Origin: a bacterium | Lineage (GTDB): Bacteria > Myxococcota_A > Bradymonadia > UBA7976 > UBA1532 | Direction of reading: 5' to 3' | Assembly: GCA_030427205.1 (NCBI GenBank) | Contig: JAUHXC010000046.1 | Location: 19,773-83,772, forward strand | DNA length: 64,000 bases | In this document: positions 44,030-53,344 of the stretch, piece after piece | Layout: each line of letters begins with the position of its first letter | How positions within the stretch are numbered: position 1 is the stretch's first letter | The notes under the pieces: generated by a model | The model's database searches: none | What the model saw: the letters and a program-made list of their open reading frames with translations, nothing else | Told to the model about the DNA's origin: nothing | Made by a program: the position numbers and the translations under genes

Positions 44030-46285
44030 TCAGCTGCGGGCGATGGGACCCAGGCACTTCTCGGGCACCGCGAAGGCGTCGACCAGCGTCCGGGCGTCGG
44101 GCCGCAGCTCGGCGCACAGCGTATCGACCTCGCTGCACACCGCCCGCGCCTTGCCGCCGTCGAGGTAGCCATTCTCCAGGAACCACGCCCGGCCTTTCTC
44201 GATGGCATACAGCCCGTGCAGCCGCACCAGCCGGTCGAGCACCGCCCGCTGGGCATCGGGCCCCTCGAAGGCCTCGAAGGCCCGCTGAAAGGCGTCGAGC
44301 ACCCGCCGCTCGGCGTAGGCGTCGGCCAGGTTCAGCGCGTGGTTCTGCACCTCGGCGAAGGCCTCGAACGCCGGCATCCGGGCCAGTCGCTTCTGCAGCC
44401 GCATGCCCAGCGAGTGGGTCAGATCGGCCTGGCGCGCGGCGAGCAACTCGGCGTGCCACGCCGGATCGCGCAGGTGCTCGGCGTCGGTGCGCGCGGTGAC
44501 GAACGGGTTGCGATCGAAGACCGCGTCGACCATGCGCCCGGCGAAGTGCCGCACCAGCCCGAAGACCCGCGAGTCGGCGAACTGCCGGGTGAACTCGGTC
44601 AACAGCGCCCGGGCGACGAGCTGCATCAGCACCGTGTTGTCGCCTTCGAACGTGGTGAAGATGTCGCTGTCGGCCTTGAGCGCCGCGAAGCGGTTGTGCG
44701 CCGCGTAGCCTTGTCCGCCGCAGGCTTCGCGGCACTCTTGGATGACATCGGTGGCATGCCATGTGGCCATCGACTTGAGCGCCGCGGCCCGCGCCTCGAG
44801 CTCGCGGGACGCCGCGTCGTCTTCGCCGCCCGCGTCCAGGGCTTCCCAGTCGCGCGCCAGCGCATCCTGGGCGAAGGAGATGGCATAGGTCGCCGCGATG
44901 CGTGGGATCAGCCGCCGCTGATGGCTGGGATAATCCAGGATCTGCCACTCCTGCCCGCCCTTGCCGCCGAACTGACGCCGTCGCACCGCGTAGCGGGTGG
45001 CCGTCGCCAAGGCCACGCGAGAGACGCTCACCGCGGCGCCGGCCACGCTGACCCGGCCGCCCACCAGCGTGCCGAGCATGGTGAAGAAACGCTTGCCGTC
45101 ACTGGCGATATCGGAGTGATAGGTGCCATCGGGGTGCACCTGCGCGAAGCGATCGAGCAGGTTGTCGCGGGGCACGGTGACCCCGTCGAACCAGATCTGC
45201 CCGTTGTCGACCCCGTCGAGCCCCATCTTGGGCCCGCAGTCGGCGATGCGGATGCCCGGCAGGAGCTGCCCGGCGTCGTCGCGCAGCGGCACGAGCAGGG
45301 CGTGCACCCCGCGGGAGACGCCGCCGACGACGAGCTGAGCGAAGACCGTCGCGATGCGCCCGTCGCGGGCCGCGTTGCCGATCCACTCCTTGCGGGCGAA
45401 GTCATCGGGGGTCTGGACTACGAAGACATCCCGCTCGGCGTCGTAGGTCGCCGTCGTCTCCAGGGCGCGCACGTTCGACCCGTGGCCGCGCTCGGTCATC
45501 GCGAAGCAGCCGGGCAGCTTCATGTCGACCGCGTCGCGCAGCACGCCGCGGTGCTTCTCGGTGCCCAGCGCGCGCACGCTGCCGGCGAACAGCCCGAACT
45601 GCACCCCGGCCTTGACCGTGAGGCCCACGTCGAACTCGGCCAGCGTCTCGAAGGCGGCCACGAAGCGGGTCAGCGCCCCCTCGGGGTCGGTCTCGCGGTA
45701 GCCCTGGCGGCCGATGCCCGCGTCGGCGACCCGCTTGAGCCAGTCGAGCGTCTGCGCGCGCTTCTCGTCGATGCGCAGGTCGGCGCGGTGGGTGAAGGCC
45801 TCGTCGGCCAGCAGCGCGCGCACCGCCGCGCGATCGGCCGGTCGGTGGCGCTCGAGCCAGGCGGTGATCGGCGCCGGGTCGAGGCTGGCGGGCTGCATGC
45901 GGCCGAAGTCGGCGCCGCGGGCGTCCACCGAGACCAGATCGCTCACCGCGTCGGGCGCGTCGAGCCCCAGCGCGTCGGCCAGCGTCTGCACCTTCTCGGC
46001 CAGCGCGTCGTTGGCGTCCGGGGCCAGCGCGAGGCCCAGGGCCACCAGATCGCCGGCGGCGGCGTCTTCGGCCCGGCGGGCGAGGGCCTCGGCCAGGGCG
46101 TGCAGATCGGCGGTGGTCGGCGGCGCCTGCGGGTCGAGCCAGCGGTCGAGCGCGGCGGGGTCGGCGTCGAGGGCCTGCGCGGCGTCGCGGATGAGCGCGG
46201 CCTCGGTCGGCGCCAGCGAGCCATCGGCCCAGGCCATGTAGATCAGGGGCAGCAGCGGCAGCGCGCGCGGGTCGGTCTGAAGCAT
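44030..46285 (-). CDS. Acyl-CoA oxidase/dehydrogenase-family flavoprotein with extra N-terminal helical domain
   Basis: GGAG lies before the ATG at 46285. The 751-residue product has an N-terminal helical region (about 1-95, LPLIYMAWADGSLAPTEAAL) resembling a TerB-like fold, then an acyl-CoA dehydrogenase/oxidase core: CFAMTERGHGSNVRALETTA (substrate and FAD-binding middle domain), GKRFFTMLGTLVGGRVSVA, YAVRRRQFG, and CGGQGYAAHNRF (about residue 525) followed by TFEGDNTVLMQ (about 545), where acyl-CoA oxidases carry the catalytic Glu. It would carry out the first oxidation step of fatty acyl-CoA breakdown, with either O2 or an electron-transfer flavoprotein as acceptor. It lies alone between two lipoprotein genes on the same strand, with no other beta-oxidation gene in view. 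Confidence 0.85.
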   Translation of the reverse strand: MLQTDPRALPLLPLIYMAWADGSLAPTEAALIRDAAQALDADPAALDRWLDPQAPPTTADLHALAEALARRAEDAAAGDLVALGLALAPDANDALAEKVQTLADALGLDAPDAVSDLVSVDARGADFGRMQPASLDPAPITAWLERHRPADRAAVRALLADEAFTHRADLRIDEKRAQTLDWLKRVADAGIGRQGYRETDPEGALTRFVAAFETLAEFDVGLTVKAGVQFGLFAGSVRALGTEKHRGVLRDAVDMKLPGCFAMTERGHGSNVRALETTATYDAERDVFVVQTPDDFARKEWIGNAARDGRIATVFAQLVVGGVSRGVHALLVPLRDDAGQLLPGIRIADCGPKMGLDGVDNGQIWFDGVTVPRDNLLDRFAQVHPDGTYHSDIASDGKRFFTMLGTLVGGRVSVAGAAVSVSRVALATATRYAVRRRQFGGKGGQEWQILDYPSHQRRLIPRIAATYAISFAQDALARDWEALDAGGEDDAASRELEARAAALKSMATWHATDVIQECREACGGQGYAAHNRFAALKADSDIFTTFEGDNTVLMQLVARALLTEFTRQFADSRVFGLVRHFAGRMVDAVFDRNPFVTARTDAEHLRDPAWHAELLAARQADLTHSLGMRLQKRLARMPAFEAFAEVQNHALNLADAYAERRVLDAFQRAFEAFEGPDAQRAVLDRLVRLHGLYAIEKGRAWFLENGYLDGGKARAVCSEVDTLCAELRPDARTLVDAFAVPEKCLGPIARS

Positions 46286-46363
46286 GGTGTTCTCCGTCGT
46301 GGCGCTCGTAGGGTGCCACAGCGCGCCGCGCGTTACGCCGATGATGTACGGGTGATGTGCGGC

Positions 46364-49300
46364 CTACAGCGAGCGGCAGTCGGCGGGCACCTCGGCGGCG
46401 CCGAAGCTATAGGGCCGCGCCTGCTTGATCAGCAGCCGCCGCTCGGGGCCGAGGTGCTTGAACTCGATGTCCATCGCGAACCACGGGTTCTCGCCCAGCG
46501 GATCGATGAGCGGCTGGAAGTACCAGTGGATCGCCCGCAGCCGGCAGGCCACGTCGCCGATCTCGTCGTCGTCGAGCACCGGCGCCCCGTGGCGCAGCGA
46601 GCTGCGGCCGAGCACGCTGATGCGCGGCTGCCGGCGGCGGTCGAAGATGATCTGCTCGGTGAGCACGCCCGGCGCGGGGTTGGTGACCAGCGCCTCGCCG
46701 TGCTGCACGTTGAGGTAGTCCTGCCGGCGGATGGGCTCGAGGATGTTGCGGCTGATGCCGACGCCGTTGGCCCGCTCGCCGGGGAAGGCGCGGTGCACCA
46801 GGACCGCCATGGCCACCTCGTCCTGGTCGATGCCGAACCAGTCGCGCTCGTCCCAGCCGCGCTCGAGGAAGAGGCTGGCCCAGACGGCGCGGATGGCATC
46901 CTCGACGCCGTGCTGCCCCGGCCCGCGCTCATCGGCGTCGACGCCCACCGAGGTGTAGAGGCCGGCGCCGTTGAAGCCGGGCAGGTCTTCGGTATTGCTG
47001 CTGCTGCGGAAGCGCACCCGATCGCCGGGGAAGTGCTCGGCGATGTAGGCCTCGACCTCGGCGAGCAGCGCCGGGTCGACCCGGTGGTTGCCGATCAGCA
47101 GCCGCACCTCTTCGAGCGCGACCCGCCGAAAGCGGGGGTCACCGGCGAAGCGCGGGTCGTCGCGGCGCAGCGCCAGCCTCGCCTGCGCGCCGCTGGCCGC
47201 GAAGTGTTCGATGCCATGCACCAATGGGATCGCCATGGCATCCGCTGGTATCGGGATGGGTCCCTCGCAGCCTTCGAATGGTGAGTCGATGCGTGCCATC
47301 TCGGCCAGCTGCGCCGCCTTGGCCCCCAGGGCCGGCAGATCGGCGAGGCCGTGCGCCGACAGCGGGCGCACCCCGCGCAGCGTCGTATCCCGGCGGGGCG
47401 AGAGCGGCGGGCCGTCGGGGCGGCGGGCGTCCCAGAAGGCTTGCGCCTCGGCGGGATCGGCGGGCTCGACGGTCCACCCGTCGGCGGCCACTTCGAGCCG
47501 CACGAGCTGGCCGAAGTACGGGGCGAAGGTCGGGTGTTCGCGCGCGTCGCGCAGCGCCATGTTGGGGGTGTCGCGGTTGCGGCTGAGCAGGTTGACGTGG
47601 GCCAGCGGCGTCTGGAAGGCCTCGGTCACCAGCCCGCCGACCAGCGGGATGTCATTGGGCACCTGATCGGTCACCACGAGCACCTGCGGCCCCAGCGATG
47701 CGTCGCCGAGCTCGTCGGTGGGCACGAAGCGCAGCTCGCCATAGCCCACCGTCTGGGTCAGCGGCTGCCAGAGCAGGCCGCGATAGGGGGCGCCGGTATC
47801 GACGATGGGCACCCGGCCCTGCAGCGTGCGCACCCGCTCGAGATGAGCCGCGGTGCGCGCCCGGATGGCATAGGCGGTGGGATCGAAGGCATGGGCCATG
47901 GCACCGAAGAATGCCTGCCGCATCTGATCGGGGTCGATGGCATCACCCGAGGCGAACTCCAGCGTGCGCAGGTCGGGGCCGGCGTGGTGGGCCAGGGTGC
48001 TCAAGAGGTAGCGCCGGCCTTCGACGCGATAGTAGTTCTCCCGGCTCCAGGCGCCCCAGGCGGCGGTGAACTGGCCGCTCTCTTCGGGATCGCAGCGATC
48101 GAGGTGTGGCTGCCCGTCGATGACTTCCCGGGTGAAGGTGTAATGCAGATCCCAGCGGCGGGCCGAGAGCAGGTGCACCGCGCCGACCTGGAGGTCTTGC
48201 ACGACCTTGACCGAGCTGATGCCCACCTGCACCCCGCCCTCGGCGAGCGCGGCGAAGTCGCCCGGCGTGCGCAGGTGCCTCAGGCGGCCCGCGTCGGGGT
48301 CGATGGGCCGCGATGGCACCGGATCGCAGCGATCGTTGGCCGCGCCGGGGGTCCGGTGGGCGCAGAAGACATGTCGGCTGTCATCATCGGGGAAGCGGGT
48401 CAGCGCCGCCCCGTCGGGCCAGCTCAAGAAGTCGATGCGCTCGGCGGGGAACTGGCGACCCGGCGCCCACAGCTGCACGACGCCTTCGAAGAGCGGATCG
48501 TCGGCCACCGGACCGATGCGCGCGGCCGATACGGGGATCTCGACCCGCTCGCCGGCGCCGATCGCGGCCACCGTCCACGGGATCTCGAGCCCGCCGGCGG
48601 CGTCGGGCCAACTCCACGCGGGACGGATGGGGGCCAGGCGCAGGCCGTAGCCCTCCACGGCGACCGGCGCGTCGCTGGTATTGAGCACCTCGACGAAGCC
48701 CGGGCCCTGGCGGGGCAGGTACAGCTCGGTGATGCGCAGCGGTGTCGGCACGGCGGGCCAGGGGTCGGGCCAGATGTATGGCTCGAAGACTTCGCCGCCG
48801 TCGTCGCTCGGCGGGGTGGGCCCGCAGCGCTCGGGGTTGGCCGCCGCGGGGGTGGCATAGCGGCAGCGATCCCATATGCGATCGGGCCCGCGGACCCAGG
48901 CTTCGTCGGGGCCGAGGGCGGGGAAGTCGACCCGGTCGACGAGCGCGCCGTCGGGGGCGAAGAGCCGCACGGTCTCGCCGCTGGCCGAGAGCTTGAACGG
49001 CAGGTGCAGCGGCCCGGGGTTCGGGTCGCCGATGCCGCCGTCGTCGGCCCAGAGCAGCACCACGCCGTTGGGGTCGAGCACCAGCTCGGGCAGCACATGC
49101 CCCCGCGCGCGGCCATCGTCGACGCGGTAGCCGGCCAGCGAGATCGGCGCGTCGCCGACGTTGCGCAGCTCGATCCAGTCGTCGGCCTCGCCGATCTCGT
49201 CGACCCAGGCGCCGTCGTTGGCCGGCATCAGCTCGTTGAGCTGCAGCGGATGCGGCGGGGGCCCGGCGTCGACCTGCCCGTCGGGCTCGGCGTCGGACCC

Positions 49301-49570
49301 CCCATCGGACGCGGCGTCGGGCCCCGAGTCGAGGGGGCCGTCCGCGGCCGCGTCCCGCTGACCGGCATCGGCGGCGCGCGCGTCGGCGGTGGCGTCGGCG
49401 GCGTCGGGCGTGGCGTCCAGGCCCGCGTCGGCCGCGGCGTCCCGGCCCCCGTCCTCGCCGGGGGATACGCCGGGCTCCTCGTCGCAGGCGGCGTTGAGCG
49501 CGAGCAGAGCGAGGGCGGCGAACAGAGCGGTCGAACGGAGGGCGGTCGAGGGTCGGGCGCGCAGTCTCAT
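46364..49570 (-). CDS. Lipoprotein with two lamin-tail domains and a permuted PEP-synthase/glucan-dikinase-like region
   Basis: The ATG at 49570 starts a signal MRLRARPSTALRSTALFAAL ending ALNAAC; the frame to 49624 has no start signal. A TATGCT box sits 6 bp upstream of the ATG. The 1068-residue product has an acidic tether (DAAADAGLDATPDAAD), lamin-tail domain 1 (about 105-215, LQLNELMPANDGAWVDE...WIELRNVGDAPISLAGY), lamin-tail domain 2 (about 270-400), a middle region, a swivelling-His-like segment (VTEAFQTPLAHVNLLSRN, His at about residue 656), and an ATP-grasp-like C-terminal part (GAKAAQLAEMARI; FRSSSNTEDLPGFNGAGLYT, about residue 850). The His-before-ATP order resembles glucan water dikinase and is reversed relative to PEP synthase. 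No PEP/pyruvate barrel is present. Export of such a domain is odd, and activity is unproven. Confidence 0.8.
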   Translation of the reverse strand: MRLRARPSTALRSTALFAALALLALNAACDEEPGVSPGEDGGRDAAADAGLDATPDAADATADARAADAGQRDAAADGPLDSGPDAASDGGSDAEPDGQVDAGPPPHPLQLNELMPANDGAWVDEIGEADDWIELRNVGDAPISLAGYRVDDGRARGHVLPELVLDPNGVVLLWADDGGIGDPNPGPLHLPFKLSASGETVRLFAPDGALVDRVDFPALGPDEAWVRGPDRIWDRCRYATPAAANPERCGPTPPSDDGGEVFEPYIWPDPWPAVPTPLRITELYLPRQGPGFVEVLNTSDAPVAVEGYGLRLAPIRPAWSWPDAAGGLEIPWTVAAIGAGERVEIPVSAARIGPVADDPLFEGVVQLWAPGRQFPAERIDFLSWPDGAALTRFPDDDSRHVFCAHRTPGAANDRCDPVPSRPIDPDAGRLRHLRTPGDFAALAEGGVQVGISSVKVVQDLQVGAVHLLSARRWDLHYTFTREVIDGQPHLDRCDPEESGQFTAAWGAWSRENYYRVEGRRYLLSTLAHHAGPDLRTLEFASGDAIDPDQMRQAFFGAMAHAFDPTAYAIRARTAAHLERVRTLQGRVPIVDTGAPYRGLLWQPLTQTVGYGELRFVPTDELGDASLGPQVLVVTDQVPNDIPLVGGLVTEAFQTPLAHVNLLSRNRDTPNMALRDAREHPTFAPYFGQLVRLEVAADGWTVEPADPAEAQAFWDARRPDGPPLSPRRDTTLRGVRPLSAHGLADLPALGAKAAQLAEMARIDSPFEGCEGPIPIPADAMAIPLVHGIEHFAASGAQARLALRRDDPRFAGDPRFRRVALEEVRLLIGNHRVDPALLAEVEAYIAEHFPGDRVRFRSSSNTEDLPGFNGAGLYTSVGVDADERGPGQHGVEDAIRAVWASLFLERGWDERDWFGIDQDEVAMAVLVHRAFPGERANGVGISRNILEPIRRQDYLNVQHGEALVTNPAPGVLTEQIIFDRRRQPRISVLGRSSLRHGAPVLDDDEIGDVACRLRAIHWYFQPLIDPLGENPWFAMDIEFKHLGPERRLLIKQARPYSFGAAEVPADCRSL

Positions 49571-49576
49571 GCGCCG

Positions 49577-49582
49577 AGCATA
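49577..49582 (-). promoter_or_regulatory. TATGCT -10-like box, 6 bp from ATG (leaderless)
   Basis: On the minus strand TATGCT is followed by 6 bp and the ATG at 49570. No Shine-Dalgarno is present in the 40 bp upstream. The divergent gene at 49677 has the same hexamer at the same spacing. Confidence 0.5.
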
Positions 49583-49664
49583 CCGCCGTCGAGCCGATCG
49601 ATGCCCGCCCAACGGGCCCGCCACCGTGCGCGATGTGCCCCTGGCCGATGCATGAGCCCGGGGC

Positions 49665-49670
49665 TATGCT
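49665..49670 (+). promoter_or_regulatory. TATGCT -10-like box, 6 bp from ATG (leaderless)
   Basis: TATGCT is followed by CGCGCG and the ATG at 49677. No Shine-Dalgarno is seen. The 106-bp gap between the divergent ATGs (49571-49676) thus carries two outward-facing boxes with identical layout. Confidence 0.5.
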
Positions 49671-49676
49671 CGCGCG

Positions 49677-51950
49677 ATGTCAGCCCCCTTCACCGCGAGG
49701 CGCGCGGCCCGTGGCCGGAGACGCCTCGGCGCATGTCTGCTCGGGCCGTCTCTGCTCGGCGCGATCTTCGCCGGAGCGGCGTACGGCGCCGATCCCGAGA
49801 CCGCGTCCAGCGACAAGGTGCTCGAAGCGGTGCCGCTCGACGGGGCGACGATCACCGTCGACGGCCGCCTCGACGAGCCCGTCTGGCGCGCCGCGCCGGT
49901 GGCCAGCGGGTTCGTGCAGCGCTCGCCGGTGCCCGGCGTGGTGGCCCCGGTCGATGGCCGGGTGCGGGTGGTCTACGATCGCGAGGCCCTCTACGTCGGC
50001 GTCGAGTTCGACCTGTTGCCCGGCGAGTCACCACGAGCGCTCGAGCTGACCCGAGACAGCTTCCGGCTGTTCGCCGACGACGCCGTCAGCCTCAAGTTCG
50101 ACGTACACCGCGACCGCCGCTCGACCGTGGGCCTGGTGATCAACCCCGCCGGCGCCCAGCTCGACTACGTGACCCTCGACAGCGGCAGCCAGTTCCGCAC
50201 CGAGTTCGACGCGCGCTGGGCCGCCGAGTCGACGGTGGCCGACGGCGTCTGGACCGTCGAGTACCGGGTGCCCTACATCGCGCTCGGCCTGCCCGCCCGG
50301 GGCGGCGCGCAGGCCATGGGGCTCAACATCACCCGCGACCACAACGTCCGTCAGGCCACCGACGACTGGTCGCCGATGCCCGCCGAGTTCGGGCCGGTCG
50401 CCGCGACCCACTACGGGCGCCTCGTCGGGCTGCGCGACGTGGGCGTCGACGGCCTGCCGGTCTCGTTCATCCCGTTCGCCCTGGTGCAGCACCCGGGCGA
50501 AGATGCCCTGCTCGGCGACGACCTCGACGTGCGGGCCGGCGGCGACGTGCGCGCCCGGCTCGGCGAAGACCTCTGGGCCGAGCTGACCGTGCTCACCGAC
50601 TTCGCCGAGGTCGATCTGGACGATCCGCTGGTCAACCTCGACCGGTTCCCGCTCTTCCTGCCCGAGAAGCGGGCGTTCTTCCTGTCTGGGCTCGACATCT
50701 TCGAGTTCGGCGCCCGCGGCCTGTCGCAGGTCTTCTTCAGCCGGCGCATCGGGCTCGACGACGACGGCGGCACCGTGCCGCTCTACGGCGGCCTCAAGCT
50801 CTACGGGCGGGCCGCCGGGGTCGGCCTGGGCGTGCTCGACGTCGTCACCGACGGGACCGACGGCGCCCCGCCGAGCAACTTCGCGGTGGCCCGGGCGAGC
50901 TATCCCTTCGGCCGCGGCGGCCAGGCGGGGCTCATCGCCGTCTCGCGGCACGCGCTCGACGAGCGGGACGCCTTCGGCGATCACTACGCCCTGGGCGCGG
51001 ACGCCGCGGTGCGTCTGCTCGACGCGCGCCTGGAGATCGCCGGCTTCGGCGCGCTGACTTTGGCCACGGGCCCGGCCGGCCTCGACTCGGGCGATGCCAA
51101 CGACGCGGGTGACCGGTCGCCGCCGCCCGGCACGTCGGGGCAGGTCACCGTCGAATACCTCGGCGCCGAGTGGCAGCCGTCGGTCTACGTGCGGCGCACG
51201 GACGCCGACTTCGACCCCCAGGTGGGCTTCGTGCGGCGGACCGACGTCACCGAGAGCGGCGCGGCGCTCGACCGGGTCTTCCGCTTCGCCGAGCACCCCA
51301 TCGCGCGGCTGACCCTCTCGGCGGGCGGCAGCGGCATCTGGTCGGCCGATCTGGCCGACGCGCGCGGGCAACGGGCCCACGGCGGGGTCGAGCTGCGCAG
51401 CCGCAGCGGCTGGAGCGCGTCGCTCGAAGGCGTCTGGAATCGTGATCGGGTCGGCGCCGAGTTCGAACTGCTGCCCGGCGTGCGGGTGCCCGGCGGGACC
51501 TACGCCGGGCCCCAGGTCTCGGCCTATGTCTCGTCGCCCTCGACCCGCGCCCCGTCGGGTTACGCCGGCTACACCTTCGACGACGGCTTCTTCGGCGGCA
51601 CGCTGCACCGGCTGAGCACCGGCTTCACCTGGCCGGTCGGCGCCCACCTGCGGCTCTTCGGCGACTGCGCCGCCGCCCGCCTCGACGTGCCCGGCGGACA
51701 GGCCGATACGCTGACCCTCGACGCCGGGATCACCATCGCCGCCAGCACCCGCCTCTTCGCTGACGTCGCCGGCCAGCTCAACAGCGTCGACGACGCGGCC
51801 CGCGCGCTGCTGCGGCTGCGCTGGCGGTACCTGCCGGGCAGCGACATCTTCGCGGTCTACCAGGAAGACCTCGCCGCGGCCGACGGGCTCACGTCGAGCG
51901 GGCGGCGCATCACGCTCAAGATCACGTGGTGGGTCGACGCGCTGCTGTAG
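49677..51950 (+). CDS. DUF5916-type outer-membrane protein with CBM9-like N-terminal domain
   Basis: The 757-residue product has an Arg-rich n-region and signal peptide (LLGPSLLGAIFAGAAYGAD), a carbohydrate-binding family 9-like domain (about 55-240: ITVDGRLDEPVWRAAP, VRVVYDREALYVGVEF, WTVEYRVPYIALGL), then the DUF5916 beta-barrel region with its hallmark NLDRFPLFLPEKRAFFLSG (about residues 320-340). It ends in a strand with aromatic and hydrophobic alternation (RITLKITWWVDALL) typical of an outer-membrane barrel. Family members are common in Gram-negative bacteria and are of unknown or glycan-related role. It starts divergently from the dikinase-like lipoprotein gene. Its mRNA may be leaderless. 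Confidence 0.85.
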   Translation: MSAPFTARRAARGRRRLGACLLGPSLLGAIFAGAAYGADPETASSDKVLEAVPLDGATITVDGRLDEPVWRAAPVASGFVQRSPVPGVVAPVDGRVRVVYDREALYVGVEFDLLPGESPRALELTRDSFRLFADDAVSLKFDVHRDRRSTVGLVINPAGAQLDYVTLDSGSQFRTEFDARWAAESTVADGVWTVEYRVPYIALGLPARGGAQAMGLNITRDHNVRQATDDWSPMPAEFGPVAATHYGRLVGLRDVGVDGLPVSFIPFALVQHPGEDALLGDDLDVRAGGDVRARLGEDLWAELTVLTDFAEVDLDDPLVNLDRFPLFLPEKRAFFLSGLDIFEFGARGLSQVFFSRRIGLDDDGGTVPLYGGLKLYGRAAGVGLGVLDVVTDGTDGAPPSNFAVARASYPFGRGGQAGLIAVSRHALDERDAFGDHYALGADAAVRLLDARLEIAGFGALTLATGPAGLDSGDANDAGDRSPPPGTSGQVTVEYLGAEWQPSVYVRRTDADFDPQVGFVRRTDVTESGAALDRVFRFAEHPIARLTLSAGGSGIWSADLADARGQRAHGGVELRSRSGWSASLEGVWNRDRVGAEFELLPGVRVPGGTYAGPQVSAYVSSPSTRAPSGYAGYTFDDGFFGGTLHRLSTGFTWPVGAHLRLFGDCAAARLDVPGGQADTLTLDAGITIAASTRLFADVAGQLNSVDDAARALLRLRWRYLPGSDIFAVYQEDLAAADGLTSSGRRITLKITWWVDALL

Positions 51951-51992
51951 CGCTGCCCGCGGCGCACCATTGCCTCGGCCGGGCGGCGGGAC

Positions 51993-51998
51993 TACCGT
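51993..51998 (+). promoter_or_regulatory. TACCGT -10-like box, 6 bp from ATG (leaderless)
   Basis: TACCGT fits TANNNT and is followed by 6 bp and the ATG at 52005. No Shine-Dalgarno lies between it and the start. The gap to the previous gene is only 54 bp. Confidence 0.4.
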
Positions 51999-52004
51999 CG
52001 ACCC

Positions 52005-53015
52005 ATGATCGTCGCATCTGCCCGCGCATGCCTGTTCGCCGCTGTCCTGGCCAGCCTCGCCGCTCTCGGCTGCGGCGAAGAGTTCGACGGCCCGACCCCC
52101 GGCGTGATGCTGCCCGACGCCCGCCCCGACCGGCCGGTGCCGCCGCAGCGCTTCGCCCCGGTGCCGATGCCCGCCTCGCCCACCGTCCTGCCGGCCCCGC
52201 CCCGCATCGTGGCGCTCGGCGACGTGCACGGCGACGTCGAAGCGGTCCGCACGGTGCTGATGGACGCGCAGATCGTCGATCGCGCCGGCCGCTGGGTAGC
52301 CGGCGATACCGTTGTGGTGCAGGTGGGCGACCAGCTCGACCGGGGCAATGACGAGCGGATCATCCTCGACTGGTTCGAGTCGCTGCGGCTCGAGGCGGCC
52401 GAAGCGGGCGGGGCCTTCCTGCCGTTGATCGGCAACCACGAGGTGATGAACGTGGTCGGCAACCTGACCTACGTCACCGCCGCCGGCTTCGCCGAGTTCG
52501 CCGACATCGTCGGGCCGCTGCCGGCCGATCGCGCCGCGCCGCCGCCCGAGCAGCAGGGCCGGGCGGTGGCCTTCGCGCCGGGCGGGCCCTACGCCCGGGT
52601 GCTCGCCGAGCACAACGTCTACGCGGTGGTCGGCGACACCGTCTTCGTGCACGGCGGCCTGTCGCTGGCCCACGTGGAGTACGGCCTCGACCGGCTCAAC
52701 CGCGAGACGCGGGCCTGGATGGCCGGTGAGGCGGCGATGCCGGCCCTGCTCTACGACGGCAGCGGCCCGCTGTGGATCCGGACCTATGGCTACGAGCCGC
52801 TGCCCGAGGCCTGCGCGGCGCTCGACGTCTTGCTGGCCGCGGTGCCCGCCGAGCGGCTGGTCGTGGGCCACACCGTGCAGCACGACGCGGGCGTCAACTC
52901 GGCCTGCGACGGGCGGGTCTGGCGGGTCGACGTGGGGCTGTCGGCCTACTACGGCGGCGCGCCGCAGGCCCTGGAGATCATGGACGACGCGGCGCGGCCC
53001 ATCGGCCGGCCGTGA
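52005..53015 (+). CDS. Lipoprotein metallophosphatase (PPP/calcineurin-like, Shewanella-like phosphatase type)
   Basis: The 336-residue product has a lipoprotein signal (LFAAVLASLAALGC) and all PPP-family metal and catalytic motifs: GDVHGD (about residue 71), GDQLDRG, GNHEVMN, VHGG and VGHT. The spacing and the absence of eukaryotic regulatory motifs fit the Shewanella-like protein phosphatase group or related bacterial calcineurin-like enzymes. It should bind two metals and hydrolyse phosphoesters on the periplasmic side of a membrane. The physiological substrate is unknown. It follows the DUF5916 gene by 54 bp, but its own start box suggests independent transcription. The long gap after it holds a fold-back repeat. 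Confidence 0.85.
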   Translation: MIVASARACLFAAVLASLAALGCGEEFDGPTPGVMLPDARPDRPVPPQRFAPVPMPASPTVLPAPPRIVALGDVHGDVEAVRTVLMDAQIVDRAGRWVAGDTVVVQVGDQLDRGNDERIILDWFESLRLEAAEAGGAFLPLIGNHEVMNVVGNLTYVTAAGFAEFADIVGPLPADRAAPPPEQQGRAVAFAPGGPYARVLAEHNVYAVVGDTVFVHGGLSLAHVEYGLDRLNRETRAWMAGEAAMPALLYDGSGPLWIRTYGYEPLPEACAALDVLLAAVPAERLVVGHTVQHDAGVNSACDGRVWRVDVGLSAYYGGAPQALEIMDDAARPIGRP

Positions 53016-53061
53016 AGGTCTGCGCGCATCACATTCGCCGCTTGCCGTCGCCTCGGCGGTG

Positions 53062-53305
53062 CGTTAGGGCTTGGAAGGAAATTACTCGGACCCGCGAGGG
53101 CGTGAGCTCGGCCCCCAGTCGCCAGCGCCCCCGCAGCCGGCGACGCAGTCGTACCAGAGGTACGGCGAGGGGGCCAAGCCCGCGACCCGACGGGGCGTAG
53201 GCCCGGCTCGCGGCGCGAAGCGCCAAGAGTCGGCGAGGAGGCAAGCGGCGAATGGGGGTCGAGATCGCGACCGCAGCCCGAGTAATTTGCTGACAAGCCC
53301 TTACG
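53062..53305. repeat. 244-bp fold-back (MITE-like) intergenic element
   Basis: This fills most of the 329-bp gap between genes. The ends are inverted repeats: 53062-53089 and 53278-53305 pair over about 28 bp with four mismatches (CGTTAGGGCTTG...AAATTACTCGG against its complement). Complementarity continues in weaker form inwards (CTCGGCCCCCAGTCGCC against GGCGAATGGGGGTCGAG), so the whole element can fold into a long hairpin with a small perfect stem inside (CGTACC-AGA-GGTACG, about 53150-53164). It encodes no convincing protein. I see no clear target-site duplication. The AAATTACTC segments stand out as AT-rich in this GC-rich context. Confidence 0.7.
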
Positions 53306-53344
53306 ACCGTCGGGCCCGGTCCACGGCCCGCGAGAGCGCCCCTG

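Noticed and set aside
40118..47284. Plus-strand open frame of 2388 codons across three minus-strand genes
   Set aside because: It crosses gene boundaries and intergenic gaps of clearly recognisable minus-strand genes and shows only low-complexity composition.
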